Source: Tenacibaculum mesophilum (lineage in GTDB: Bacteria > Bacteroidota > Bacteroidia > Flavobacteriales > Flavobacteriaceae). Taken from it: a stretch of 64,000 bases of DNA. Both the position numbers and the translations under genes were made by a program. The stretch spans positions 186,001 through 250,000 of the forward strand of contig NZ_CP032544.1 in NCBI RefSeq assembly GCF_003867075.1, in the 5' to 3' direction. The notes beneath the pieces are model-generated. The model did not search any database. It saw only the letters and a program-made list of their open reading frames with translations, and was not told the DNA's origin. Shown here piece after piece: positions 8,525 to 17,932 of the stretch; the first letter of the stretch is position 1, and every line of letters starts with the position of its first letter.

Positions 8525-9514
8525 TTCGGTAAACTTTTTTCTTCCTTTAGCATAATACTGCCAAACCGCAGATGTGTGCTCGTAGTAATTTGGTTTTTTA
8601 GGAGATTCTTTTCTCTTTTTTATGAATTTAGGAAGATGCATATAAAAACTAAAATGAGCTTTTAAAATAGCAAATAAGTGGTTAGGTTTCCCTTCCAATA
8701 AAAATTTAAAGCTAGCCAATCCGTCTAAGATTAAACGAGAAAGAATAATTGGGAATAATTTAGCAGAGGGTAAGTTTTTAACTAGGTTGAGTAAACTATT
8801 CCTGAAGTTTAAAAAGGTTTTCTTCGGGTTTAACGTGTCTAATGTAGCCCCACCTACGTGATATACAATGGATGCTCCTACATATTTTATAGTATGCTCA
8901 CTATTTTTAACGCGCCAACACAAATCAATCTCTTCTTGATGCGCAAAAAAATCTTCATCAAAACCTTGTAGTTGATGAAAAACTTCAGAGCGGATAAAAA
9001 AACAAGCTCCAGACGCCCAAAATATTTCAGTAGTATCGTTAAATTGTCCGTTATCAGTTTCTAAGTCACTAAACAAACGACCACGACAATACGGATATCC
9101 AAAAGCATCAATAAAGCCACCACCAGCACCTGCATATTCAAACTTCGATTTATCTTTAAAGTCTAAAATCTTCGGTTGGATAATAGCAGTGTTAGGTTCC
9201 TTTTTAAAAGTACCAATAATGGGAGTTAACCAGTTGTCGGTAACCTCAATGTCAGAATTTACCAAACAATATACATCTGCATCAATATGTTGTAACGCAT
9301 CGTTGTAACCTTTTGCATAACCACCATTTTCTGAGTTCTGTACAATTTTTACAGTAGGAAAATGTTGCTTTACAAATGCAATAGAATCATCTGTAGAAGC
9401 ATTGTCTGCAACATACACTTCAGCTTCTTCTGAACTAAAAGTTATGACAGAAGGTAAAAATTGCTCAAGCAACTTTTTTCCGTTCCAGTTTAATATGACG
9501 ATAGCTATTTTCAA
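8516..9514 (-). CDS. family 2 glycosyltransferase
   Basis: This GT-A fold transferase has the opening KIAIVILNWNGKKLLEQFLP, the nucleotide-binding DNASTDDS, and CLVNSDIEVTDNWL containing the DxD-like acidic region. FDEDFFAHQEEIDLCWRVK is typical of rhamnosyl- and related transferases that build surface polysaccharide. A C-terminal amphipathic region (about 235-300) may sit on the membrane. A TTG at 9514 directly before KIAIVIL is preferred; an ATG at 9565 would add 17 residues unlike the family. The acceptor is not predictable from this single gene. Confidence 0.85.
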   Translation of the reverse strand: MKIAIVILNWNGKKLLEQFLPSVITFSSEEAEVYVADNASTDDSIAFVKQHFPTVKIVQNSENGGYAKGYNDALQHIDADVYCLVNSDIEVTDNWLTPIIGTFKKEPNTAIIQPKILDFKDKSKFEYAGAGGGFIDAFGYPYCRGRLFSDLETDNGQFNDTTEIFWASGACFFIRSEVFHQLQGFDEDFFAHQEEIDLCWRVKNSEHTIKYVGASIVYHVGGATLDTLNPKKTFLNFRNSLLNLVKNLPSAKLFPIILSRLILDGLASFKFLLEGKPNHLFAILKAHFSFYMHLPKFIKKRKESPKKPNYYEHTSAVWQYYAKGRKKFTELR

Positions 9515-9561
9515 GACGGTAAATTTACAGTTTATAAATGAATTTTGTAGATCAAAAAGAA

Positions 9562-9660
9562 TCATCTCGACCGAAGGGAGAAATTTATTAATAGAGAAAT
9601 TCCAATCGTTAAGATTTAGCTATGCTGAATTTTTTTGATTTCTCCCTACGGTTGAAATGA
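9562..9660. repeat. REP-like palindromic element
   Basis: Two 23-base arms (9562-9584 and 9638-9660) are inverted copies that match at 20 of 23 positions, and both contain the block AGGGAGAAAT. The 53-base centre is AT-rich. Intergenic elements beginning TCATTTCGACC and followed by AGGGAGAAAT recur widely in flavobacterial genomes. It lies between the glycosyltransferase and the large PLP enzyme and may form a stable stem in either transcript. Confidence 0.75.
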
Positions 9661-9673
9661 CGTTTTGTAGTTC

Positions 9674-11515
9674 TTAGATACTTTTTACAAAATCAAGGAA
9701 AACTTTTTTATGAAGCGCTAAATCCATATTAGGAGAAAGTGCTACACGAGCAATATAATCTTTATCACCTTCTTTAGTAGTTCCTTGTGTTGAGGTTGCA
9801 GGAATTGTCCAGTAACAACCTTTTAACTGTCCGTAGCTTACACAATACTTACTTTCATTCGGAATTTTAGTAATCATTAAATTGATAAGCTTTAAGTTTA
9901 AGGCTCTTTTATAGGCTTCTTTTTCTTCCGCAGTATTCCCTTTGGTAGGAAGGTCTAACGAAAATACTGATGGTGTAAATCCTTGCGCAGCTAGTTCTTC
10001 TGAAACAAAATTGATTTTAGCACCAGGTAATACTTCATGAATAAAGTTTACAAATTCACGTGTATTTTTATAAGCATCACTAATTCGTTGCGTCATCGAA
10101 GGCATTTGTGCAGCTAATATTTCGTATTGAAGCGGTGTAGCCTCGTTATCGCAAATGTGTAAGTGCTTTTCTATTTTTTTGATTAACGCGTTGGTTGTTT
10201 TATTTCCAACACAGTATCCAGCAGTACATTTTCCACCACTAGGGAATTTAGATCCACTTGCAAACGAAATAGTTCTAATATTGGCTAACATGTCTGTATC
10301 TCCTAAAAAGTGAACATTCGGACAGAAAGTTTGGTCTAAAATAAACACAGGATCAACGGCTGTTTCACCCGTTGGAGTCGTACGTTTTTTACTTAAAACA
10401 TCTCTTAAATCGGTAAGGTTAGGTACTTCTACTCTTGGGTTGGTCGGAATTTCTGCAATGATATACGGAACCGCATCTTGTGCTGCAATGTTGGCTAATA
10501 CGGTATCAATGCTCTCTACCATGTCGTTGTCTCCATCAACAGGTAAATCAACAATGTCTACGTTGTTTAAACAAGCAGCAACACGTCTTGCTTGGTCGTT
10601 TGTACCACCGTAACAGTTTGGAGGTACTACAATTTTAATCGCTTTTCCCTTATGGTTTTCAATAGCATCGTCAATCAATCCCATTAAAATGGCATATTGT
10701 ATTGAAAGTCCACTTGAAGCTACTAACGCTTTTGTACTGGTGTTGGTAATTTCATTGATGAGTTTTTCAACCTTCGCTTTGTTTTGTGCTACGTCAGTTA
10801 CTGTAACCTCATACGGCTCATCGATAAGACTTTTTAATGCTTTTAACGAATTAGCAGGAGTCATGGCAATAGTTTCTCTTCTTCTTACATGTTGAATGTC
10901 TGAAATATAAGAATCGTTTTGCTCACCGTTAACTAATAAAAAGCTTCCTAATTCTGTGTGTGTGTTGATGTAAAAATCAACGTTTGGTACAATCGTAAAG
11001 TTGCAAATAGCTTCTTGTTCAACAATCAATACGGTACTACCATCAAATTCAGGAATAGCTTCAACACTATCCACTTTTTTTAGTTCAAATTGATATCCGT
11101 ATACATTTTTAATTACTTCAGCATCAAAAAAGCTAGGAATTTCATTGGTATACACTATTTGCGTGTTTTTATTAGCAAATAAATTCGCTCTTAACACAGC
11201 CAAAACAGGAACCGTTTGTGATGAAAAACTAATTACATTTGCTGCTTTAGTGTTGTATAGTTTGGCAATCGTCCACTCTAATATAGATGATAGCGGATGC
11301 CCTAAACGAATATAATCGTATGCAGTTGGTAACTCGCTTAACGCTGAAGCAGTAGCATTGTTGTTTTTATACAAATCTTCAAACTGCTCTAAAAACTGGG
11401 TTTTGGCTAGTTTTTCTACATAAATATCCAGACGGTGCGTGGTTAGGTTTAACCAATCTGCTGGCATATTTTCAACAACATTTTTTATATAAGTATGTAA
11501 GTTTTTGTCTTGCAT
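9674..11515 (-). CDS. Cys/Met-metabolism PLP-dependent enzyme, long form
   Basis: The 613-residue protein belongs to the pyridoxal-phosphate family of cystathionine gamma-synthases and lyases but is about 200 residues longer than the classic enzymes. An N-terminal all-helical region precedes the fold. The segment TISFASGSKFPSGGKCTAGY near residue 420 carries the probable Schiff-base lysine. IIAEIPTNPRVEVPNLTDL and FILDQTFCPN supply the typical PLP-pocket aspartate region. It is expected in the cytoplasm acting on sulfur amino acids, but the exact reaction cannot be assigned. It is a single-gene unit. Confidence 0.75.
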   Translation of the reverse strand: MQDKNLHTYIKNVVENMPADWLNLTTHRLDIYVEKLAKTQFLEQFEDLYKNNNATASALSELPTAYDYIRLGHPLSSILEWTIAKLYNTKAANVISFSSQTVPVLAVLRANLFANKNTQIVYTNEIPSFFDAEVIKNVYGYQFELKKVDSVEAIPEFDGSTVLIVEQEAICNFTIVPNVDFYINTHTELGSFLLVNGEQNDSYISDIQHVRRRETIAMTPANSLKALKSLIDEPYEVTVTDVAQNKAKVEKLINEITNTSTKALVASSGLSIQYAILMGLIDDAIENHKGKAIKIVVPPNCYGGTNDQARRVAACLNNVDIVDLPVDGDNDMVESIDTVLANIAAQDAVPYIIAEIPTNPRVEVPNLTDLRDVLSKKRTTPTGETAVDPVFILDQTFCPNVHFLGDTDMLANIRTISFASGSKFPSGGKCTAGYCVGNKTTNALIKKIEKHLHICDNEATPLQYEILAAQMPSMTQRISDAYKNTREFVNFIHEVLPGAKINFVSEELAAQGFTPSVFSLDLPTKGNTAEEKEAYKRALNLKLINLMITKIPNESKYCVSYGQLKGCYWTIPATSTQGTTKEGDKDYIARVALSPNMDLALHKKVFLDFVKSI

Positions 11516-11741
11516 TATAGGTGTCTTTTAATAAGACTGCAAGATACGTTAATTAGATTTTTTTAGAAAGGGGGAGAGAATGGTTTTATACAGGGAGTTT
11601 TACTTTCGTTTTATGTATGAGCTGTAGCTGACTTTATAAATTTATGGATTGGTTTTCAAGACACTTTAATAAAAAGAAATAACGGTTTGAGTTAGTACCC
11701 AAACCATTATTATTTCCCTTTATTGTTAGAAGTTTGTTTTT

Positions 11742-12236
11742 TTAATTTGGCGAATGAAGTCCAATTTTATTTCCTTCTGAGTCGAGAAAAATGGCAAAGT
11801 ACCCGTTTTCGTCAGCGTGAGGTGTTTTAGGTATCATAACTTTACCACCATGTTCTTCTACTTTATCAATAATAGTTTGCAGATTGTCTCCACCATTGAG
11901 GTAAATAGTAACCCCACTTGCAGAAGGTTCATAACCTTCGCCTTGTATAATTACTCCTGTAACCATTTGACCTTCGTAAGGAAATACCCCCATTTCCATT
12001 TCTGGAAAATAGAATCTTTCAATTTCTATACCTAAAATTTCTTTGTAAAAATTAACGGCTCGTGTAATGTTGGTTGCAGGAATTTCAAAAATTGAGACAT
12101 AACTTTTCATCTGTTGTATACTTTTAGTGATTGATTCTTTAGATTGTGTTGTTTTAGAGATTGAAGTGCCTTTGTTTTTGCAAGACACAAGGCAAAAAAA
12201 TAGGGTAATAATGGTAATAAGTGTGTTATTTTTCAT
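11742..12236 (-). CDS. VOC-family (glyoxalase-like) lipoprotein
   Basis: The N-terminus MKNNTLITIITLFFCLVSCK is a lipoprotein signal with the lipobox cysteine, so the protein should be attached to a membrane outside the cytoplasm. From residue 46 it carries one vicinal oxygen chelate domain: SIFEIPATNITRAVNFYKEI, GVTIYLNGGD, and a C-terminal ENGYFAIFLDSEGNKIGLHS. Such domains bind metals or small molecules. An exported member is unusual, as most are cytosolic. It lies 74 bases downstream of an AraC-type regulator on the same strand and may be co-regulated. Confidence 0.82.
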   Translation of the reverse strand: MKNNTLITIITLFFCLVSCKNKGTSISKTTQSKESITKSIQQMKSYVSIFEIPATNITRAVNFYKEILGIEIERFYFPEMEMGVFPYEGQMVTGVIIQGEGYEPSASGVTIYLNGGDNLQTIIDKVEEHGGKVMIPKTPHADENGYFAIFLDSEGNKIGLHSPN

Positions 12237-12310
12237 TTTCGGCTTAGTATTATTGATGCAAAACTAAGAGCAGAAAATTAGTTGAAATTGTAAAAATGCG
12301 ACACCTTAGT

Positions 12311-13126
12311 TTATTTGTAAAAAAGGGTAGAAAGCTTCAAGCTTTCGTCAGTAAGAAACTCTTTGGGGTTTATTCCTGTAAATTCTCTAAAGTCTTTGAT
12401 GAAGTGAGCTTGATCGAAATAGTCGCTTTTATAGGCAACATCAGTTAGGTTTTTAGACTTTTGGTTAAGCATCAATTTTAAAGCTGTTTGCAATCGAATT
12501 ACTTTTCCTAACTGTTTGGGGCTTACTCCAATTTGTTTTTTAAAGTTTCTTTCAAGCTGTCTTCGTTTAGATAGGTTGTTTTCGAGGATTGAGTTTATAG
12601 AAACACTTCCGTTTGTAGTTAGAAGGGCATCAACAGTGCTTTTTACAATTTTATGAATTGTTTTTTGGTCGTTAAACGTATCCAAAAGAAACTTTTCGAT
12701 GATTTCTATACGTTGTATCGTATTTTTAGCGTTGATTATTTTTTGTTGCAAACCATCTGCGGTTTCCTTGTCAAAAAGGAGATTCAAGGGTGTTTCTGTG
12801 TTTGCTAAGTTGTTGATTGGTTCAGAGATAAAATTAGCAAATCCATAAGGATAAAACCTAATGGCAAAAGTATTGACATAACCTGTTGGTTCAATGTAGA
12901 AAGGTTCAATTATTTGCCCTAATACCATTGCCCGTGGTTGAAGTATAAAGTTATTTTCGGAAGTGTACCGTTTGATATCGTCTCCAAGAATAAATGCCAT
13001 TTCTATACAACCATCTGGTACAATTCGTTGTTTTTGTGGTTCGGAATGTATAGGTACTTCCAACGTCCAATAACAACTAATAATTGACTTTAAATTTGTA
13101 TGTGGTTCGTATGTTTGGTAGTCCAT
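12311..13126 (-). CDS. AraC-family transcriptional regulator
   Basis: The 271-residue protein has an N-terminal ligand-type domain (residues 1-140, with WTLEVPIHS and IVPDGCIEMAFIL, the DUF6597 type). A C-terminal AraC double helix-turn-helix follows (about 165-262: NLSKRRQLERNFKKQIGVSPKQLGKVIRLQ, then DVAYKSDYFDQAHFIKDFREFTGINPKEF). It lies immediately upstream of the VOC lipoprotein gene. The inducer and targets are unknown. Confidence 0.85.
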   Translation of the reverse strand: MDYQTYEPHTNLKSIISCYWTLEVPIHSEPQKQRIVPDGCIEMAFILGDDIKRYTSENNFILQPRAMVLGQIIEPFYIEPTGYVNTFAIRFYPYGFANFISEPINNLANTETPLNLLFDKETADGLQQKIINAKNTIQRIEIIEKFLLDTFNDQKTIHKIVKSTVDALLTTNGSVSINSILENNLSKRRQLERNFKKQIGVSPKQLGKVIRLQTALKLMLNQKSKNLTDVAYKSDYFDQAHFIKDFREFTGINPKEFLTDESLKLSTLFYK

Positions 13127-13237
13127 TTTGTCGTTTAATCTTTTTCAGCATGAGATATGGTTTACCAAAGATATAACTTCTATCAGAAATATAAATTGAT
13201 AACTAAGTTCAATAAAAATAAATAACCAAACCAAAAG

Positions 13238-15376
13238 TTAAGAAGTCTCTTCAGTATCCAGTTTATCTATTTCATAACTCATATATTCCTTATACAGTTT
13301 CGCGATAGATTTGGTTTCTCCAAGTATGGTGAGTACATCATCTGTTAGTAAAACAGTTGAACCGTTAGGGGTAAACGTTTTATCATTTCTTTCAACTAAA
13401 GCCACTAAAACGTCTTTTGGTAACTGAATATCCTTTAGCTGTTTTCCTATCATGGTGTCTTGCGGAGTTCCTTCGAGTAGTTTGATGCTTACAAATCGTT
13501 CGTTTTGTAGTAAAAACTCCTTAATTTCTCTGTGACTGTTCATTTTAAGCAAGGTTTTTACGATTTGCTCTCGTTCTAAAATATCAAGAAGTCTCGATAG
13601 CATACGTAGTTGCTGTTTTGGGTTTTCATCAGAATTAATTAGAAAAGCACAGATTTGTAAGGGCTTTTTAAACTCATAGTCTTCAGAGGGAAGTGTTCCT
13701 TCAATTGGTTTTTTAGAAATCACAATTTTCATGGAAGGATGTGAAACACTCTTAAACTTGGCATGAAAAACCAAAATACCTGGTAAAGTGATGACAGATT
13801 CATCGGGTATCGACTGAAAAAACTTGTGGAGCACTCCTTCTTTGTTGAGGTCTAACTCTCTACAAAAGTAATCGGAAGCGATATTTAAAACCTTGTCAAA
13901 GTTAGTGGTATCCTTAAGTATTTTTATTTTCGATGTAATTACGGTTTCATCAAACGGATCCCCTTCACGAAGTCCTTTTTCTTTTAAAATGGTCATTAAT
14001 TCATTTTCCAATTCATCATATTGATGCCTTCCTAAAAGCGCAAACCAATGAAAAATAGCTCCTTCTCGTTTTACTTTTCCTTTGGAATAGAAATGATACC
14101 AAAGTAAGCCAATAACAATAATACCAGAGGTAAAAAGTACGGGCATCCATCCTAAATAAATAATAAGGATGAATGAAATAATAATTCCGACAACTTGCAT
14201 AAACGGATATAATGGAGATAAATAGCCTGGGTCGTACGATTCTATTTTACTTTTTCTAAAAACAATAACAGAGAAGTTAATAAAGATAAAAATCAATAAT
14301 TGGAAGGTACTCGCAAGCTTTACAATACCTTCTTCTGATAATAGTAGAATGAATACAATAATTAATGCTGTAGTTAAAAATATAGCGACTATAGGACTTC
14401 CTTTTTTACCAATTCTAGCTAGAATAGCAGGAAACAATTTATCGCGTCCCATAGCAAACGGGTATCGCGATGCAGATAATAGTCCTGCGTTCCCTGTAGA
14501 AGCAAAAGCAGCAAGTGCTGCTACCGACATTAATAAGACTCCCACATTATCGGGTAGCCATTTAAAAAGTTGTTCTGCAGCTGTAGCAGCTGGTGCTAAT
14601 TCGTTGGCAAAGGCAGTAGGCTCAATAAGAGTTACCATAATAAAAACACCCAAACTATAAATTAATCCTGTAACGACTAATGAAAGTATCATTCCTAAAG
14701 GAATATTTCTTTCAGGGTTTTTAATTTCTTCTGCAACGCTTACTATTTGAGTGAGTCCTAGGTAGGACACAAAAACAAAACCTATGGTAGTAAACATCCC
14801 TCCAAATCCGTTTGAAAAGAAGGGGGTAAATTGTTTGTTAATAGATTCATTGGTGATAGTATCTGAGGTGAATATAGAAAAAAGACCATCTGCAATAAAA
14901 CCAATTAAAATGACTAATAGGAATATGACAAACACCTTTTGAAAGGCGGAGGTTTTTTTAGCGCCTACTAAGTTTAGTGCCATAAAAAAAAGGGTGGCTA
15001 CAATAGCTACTACCTTGGTAGGAACTTCCCAAAATATAGCGGCATAAGCACCAATACCAATAATAGCAAAGGCAGTTTTAAGCATTAAAGCGAAATATGT
15101 ACCTAGTCCGCCGATGGTTCCCATGAGTGGACCTAAGCTTCTGTCTAAAAAAAAGTAAGCACCTCCTGATCGTGGTAAAGCTGTTGATATTTCAGCAATA
15201 CTAAACATGGTAGGTAGTATTAATACACCTGCAAGTAAGTAAGCTAAAAATACAGAAGGGCCTGTATAATGTGAGGCGATTCCTGGTAGTAAAAAGAAAC
15301 CAGAGCTAAACATGGCTCCAGTACTTATGGCAAAAACATCAAATAATCCTAAGTCTTTTTTTAGTTTATTCCTCAT
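13238..15376 (-). CDS. APC-family amino acid permease with C-terminal EIIA-like and TrkA-C-like domains
   Basis: The first 420 residues form an amino acid-polyamine-organocation permease with about 12 membrane helices and the family signature FDVFAISTGAMFSSGFFLLPG at the N-terminus. The C-terminal 290 residues are cytosolic. A region near 470-610 resembles a PTS fructose-type EIIA domain. The last 75 residues (SIKLLEGTPQDTMIGKQLKD onward) look like a TrkA-C ligand-binding domain. Such a tail could gate transport in response to a nucleotide or phospho-signal. The substrate is unknown. The gene is monocistronic, with its own upstream region. Confidence 0.8.
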   Translation of the reverse strand: MRNKLKKDLGLFDVFAISTGAMFSSGFFLLPGIASHYTGPSVFLAYLLAGVLILPTMFSIAEISTALPRSGGAYFFLDRSLGPLMGTIGGLGTYFALMLKTAFAIIGIGAYAAIFWEVPTKVVAIVATLFFMALNLVGAKKTSAFQKVFVIFLLVILIGFIADGLFSIFTSDTITNESINKQFTPFFSNGFGGMFTTIGFVFVSYLGLTQIVSVAEEIKNPERNIPLGMILSLVVTGLIYSLGVFIMVTLIEPTAFANELAPAATAAEQLFKWLPDNVGVLLMSVAALAAFASTGNAGLLSASRYPFAMGRDKLFPAILARIGKKGSPIVAIFLTTALIIVFILLLSEEGIVKLASTFQLLIFIFINFSVIVFRKSKIESYDPGYLSPLYPFMQVVGIIISFILIIYLGWMPVLFTSGIIVIGLLWYHFYSKGKVKREGAIFHWFALLGRHQYDELENELMTILKEKGLREGDPFDETVITSKIKILKDTTNFDKVLNIASDYFCRELDLNKEGVLHKFFQSIPDESVITLPGILVFHAKFKSVSHPSMKIVISKKPIEGTLPSEDYEFKKPLQICAFLINSDENPKQQLRMLSRLLDILEREQIVKTLLKMNSHREIKEFLLQNERFVSIKLLEGTPQDTMIGKQLKDIQLPKDVLVALVERNDKTFTPNGSTVLLTDDVLTILGETKSIAKLYKEYMSYEIDKLDTEETS

Positions 15377-15702
15377 GGCTTTTGTGTTTAAGGCTTATTA
15401 TTAAGTGGTTAGACCATGAGAAGATATGAAAAAAATTACACTTTTTAGGTTTGGAGGCTCTTTACTTGTTTTATATCTACTAACCAAAAATCAATATTTA
15501 GGAAAATAGAATTGAATTAGATTCAAAAGACCTATATTTAATATATAGAGGTTTTGTAAACAAATTAATTAGTTTTTTTAGAGTTAGTAGCTAGTTATTA
15601 ATCTAACAGACTTTTTTTAAGATGTTTTAAACAGTATCTTTTTGGAGGTAAAAAAACCTGTGTAATTATTTTACACAGGTTTTTTATAAAAATAAGGAGG
15701 GG
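15377..15702. other. intergenic region between permease and nor operon
   Basis: These 326 bases contain no convincing gene. They hold the promoter region of the permease (minus strand), a 17-base near-palindrome at 15532-15548, a 22-base interrupted palindrome from about 15619 to 15640 that could be an operator, and the terminator of the nitric oxide reductase gene at the right end. Confidence 0.6.
15651..15686 (-). terminator. terminator after nitric oxide reductase
   Basis: Fourteen to fifteen paired bases with a short loop are flanked by A6 and T6, so the hairpin can act in both directions. On the minus strand it follows the norB stop by 17 bases. Confidence 0.85.
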
Positions 15703-17922
15703 TTACGATTTTTGTTTTATTGCATTAATCGTTGTTCTTACCACAAACCAGCAGAAACATACGATACCTAAAGAGAATACAATATCTCCTATCATTCGCA
15801 TCCATTTTAAAGTTTGTACTGTTGGATTGTATAATAATTCAGGATCTCTGGCAAAAGAATATCCTTTGGTAATAGAAGTGTAAGCTTGAATTATACCAAC
15901 AGGTAGTAAGCTTAATACAACCATTAAAACTAACCCACCATTTAAAAACCAAAATGCATTTTTTACGAGCTTTTCGTTCCAAGCAATGTTTGAATACAAG
16001 CGTAGGCAGATTAAAATAAAGCCCATACCTAACATTCCATATACTCCAAATAGTGCGGTATGTGCGTGTACAGCAGTTGTGTTTAATCCTTGAATGTAAT
16101 ATAGAGCAATAGGAGGGTTGATTAAGAACCCGAAAACACCAGCACCTACCATGTTCCAAAAGGCAACAGCAATAAAGAAAAAGATAGGCCATTTGTAACG
16201 TTGAATCCAAGCATTCTTTTTCAATAAATTCCAGTTTTCTCTAATTTCAAAGCCCATTAACGTTAATGGTACCACTTCTAAAGCACTAAACGTAGCTCCT
16301 AAGGCAATGGCTTGTACTGGAGTTCCTGAATAATATAAATGGTGTAAGGTACCAATGATACCACCTGCTAAGAAAATGGTAGCTGAGGCTATCGCTGTTT
16401 TTCCTGCTGTTTTGGTAGAAATAATTTTCATACGAGAGAAAATATAGGCAATAATCACCGTAGCAAATACCTCAAAGAATCCTTCTACCCATAGATGTAC
16501 GAGCCACCATCTCCAATAATTAATTACAGGTAGTGAACTGTTTTCTCCATACATTAATCCTGAGAAAAAGAACATACCAATAGCAACTACAGCTATTAAT
16601 AGGATAGAAAGCAAATGTTTTGAGTCGTCTTTTTTACGGATACCGTACAGTACGTGTCTACCAACCATAACTACCCATAATATTAAACCAATACCTAAGA
16701 ATATTTGCCAGAATCTACCTAAATCCATGTATTCATATCCTTGGTGACCAAAGAAGAAGTTAGTAGTTAAATCCAAAAATTGGTGCACACCTAACCATTC
16801 TCCCAACATAGAACCCAAAACAATAATTAACAAGGCGATAAACAAGAAATTGATTCCGAAAACTTGGAACTTCATTTCTTTACCACTAATAATTGGAGCT
16901 AAGAATAATCCTGTTGCTAACCATGTAGCGGCAATCCAAAATACAGCAAGTTGTGTATGCCAGGTTCTAGAGATAGAATACGGAAGATATTCTGATAAAT
17001 TAAAACCAAAGAAAGCTTGACCCTCTACCGTATAGTGCACAGTAACAATACCCAATACAACTTGTAATACAATAAGAAGTGAGATGACTAAAAAGTATTT
17101 TAATACTGCTTTTTGAGAGCTGACTAACTTTAAGTCTAATAAAGGATCGTTGTTTGGGTTTGTTACTGCTTCTCCTTTTTCATGATTTCGAATGTAGTAA
17201 TAGGTCAACACTCCAATAAATAGTAACAATAAAATTATTGAGAACCCTGACCAGAGTTGTGAATCGGGAGTAATTGTATTGTTAATTAACGGTTCATGAG
17301 GCCAGTTAGAAGTATAGGTATAGTCTTGATTGGGTCTTTCTGTACTGGCAGCCCAAGAAGTCCAGAATAAAAAGGCGTTAAGCTTAGCTAGTTTTTCAGT
17401 ATCAGTTAAAGCTCCTTCTGGAATGGCATATTGTTCATGACCTTTTGAAAAAATGTTTGCATAATACGCTGAGTTTGCTTCAATGGCTTCTTTTCGCTCT
17501 TTAGAAATTGTTATTGATTGGTCTTTTTCATTAAAGGTATTGGTTCTAATATCTTTTACCAAACGAGCTTTTAAAGCAGCTTTGTTTTCTTCATCTAAAG
17601 CATCATAGTTGGTGTTAAAGTCTTTTTTAGCCCAGTAGTTTAATAAGTAAACAGCTTCTTTATGAATCCAATCAGCTGTCCAGTCAGGGGCTACATAACT
17701 TCCATGACCCCAAATAGAACCGACTTCCATTCCTCCGATAGATTCCCAAACATTTTGTCCATCTTGTATGTCTTTTTTAGTGTATATAGTTTCATTACTT
17801 CCGTTAACTTTTACTGTTTCAGGTATAGGGGGTTGGGTTTGATAAATTTCTGTACCTACCCATATTAATGCAATAAATGATAATACCACTACTGCAATAA
17901 ATCCAGTCCAAATTTTTCTCAT
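15703..17922 (-). CDS. norB: quinol-dependent nitric oxide reductase (qNor)
   Basis: The single-subunit enzyme reduces two NO to N2O with electrons from quinol in the cytoplasmic membrane. At 739 residues it has the extra N-terminal extension of qNor. After the first membrane helix comes a roughly 190-residue periplasmic domain without a CxxCH heme motif, as expected for quinol rather than cytochrome c oxidation. The catalytic part has 12 or more helices, with HLWVEGFFEVF and TAVHAHTALFGVYGMLGMGF carrying heme and FeB histidines and glutamates. It is the second gene of an operon, ten bases after ric, and its NO-responsive control is probably the operator at 18682-18705. Confidence 0.93.
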   Translation of the reverse strand: MRKIWTGFIAVVVLSFIALIWVGTEIYQTQPPIPETVKVNGSNETIYTKKDIQDGQNVWESIGGMEVGSIWGHGSYVAPDWTADWIHKEAVYLLNYWAKKDFNTNYDALDEENKAALKARLVKDIRTNTFNEKDQSITISKERKEAIEANSAYYANIFSKGHEQYAIPEGALTDTEKLAKLNAFLFWTSWAASTERPNQDYTYTSNWPHEPLINNTITPDSQLWSGFSIILLLLFIGVLTYYYIRNHEKGEAVTNPNNDPLLDLKLVSSQKAVLKYFLVISLLIVLQVVLGIVTVHYTVEGQAFFGFNLSEYLPYSISRTWHTQLAVFWIAATWLATGLFLAPIISGKEMKFQVFGINFLFIALLIIVLGSMLGEWLGVHQFLDLTTNFFFGHQGYEYMDLGRFWQIFLGIGLILWVVMVGRHVLYGIRKKDDSKHLLSILLIAVVAIGMFFFSGLMYGENSSLPVINYWRWWLVHLWVEGFFEVFATVIIAYIFSRMKIISTKTAGKTAIASATIFLAGGIIGTLHHLYYSGTPVQAIALGATFSALEVVPLTLMGFEIRENWNLLKKNAWIQRYKWPIFFFIAVAFWNMVGAGVFGFLINPPIALYYIQGLNTTAVHAHTALFGVYGMLGMGFILICLRLYSNIAWNEKLVKNAFWFLNGGLVLMVVLSLLPVGIIQAYTSITKGYSFARDPELLYNPTVQTLKWMRMIGDIVFSLGIVCFCWFVVRTTINAIKQKS

Positions 17923-17932
17923 TATTAGTTAT

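Noticed and set aside
15839..16210. A 123-codon minus-strand frame inside the nitric oxide reductase gene
   Set aside because: It is out of frame with a highly conserved gene and has no family-like sequence, so it is a coding shadow.
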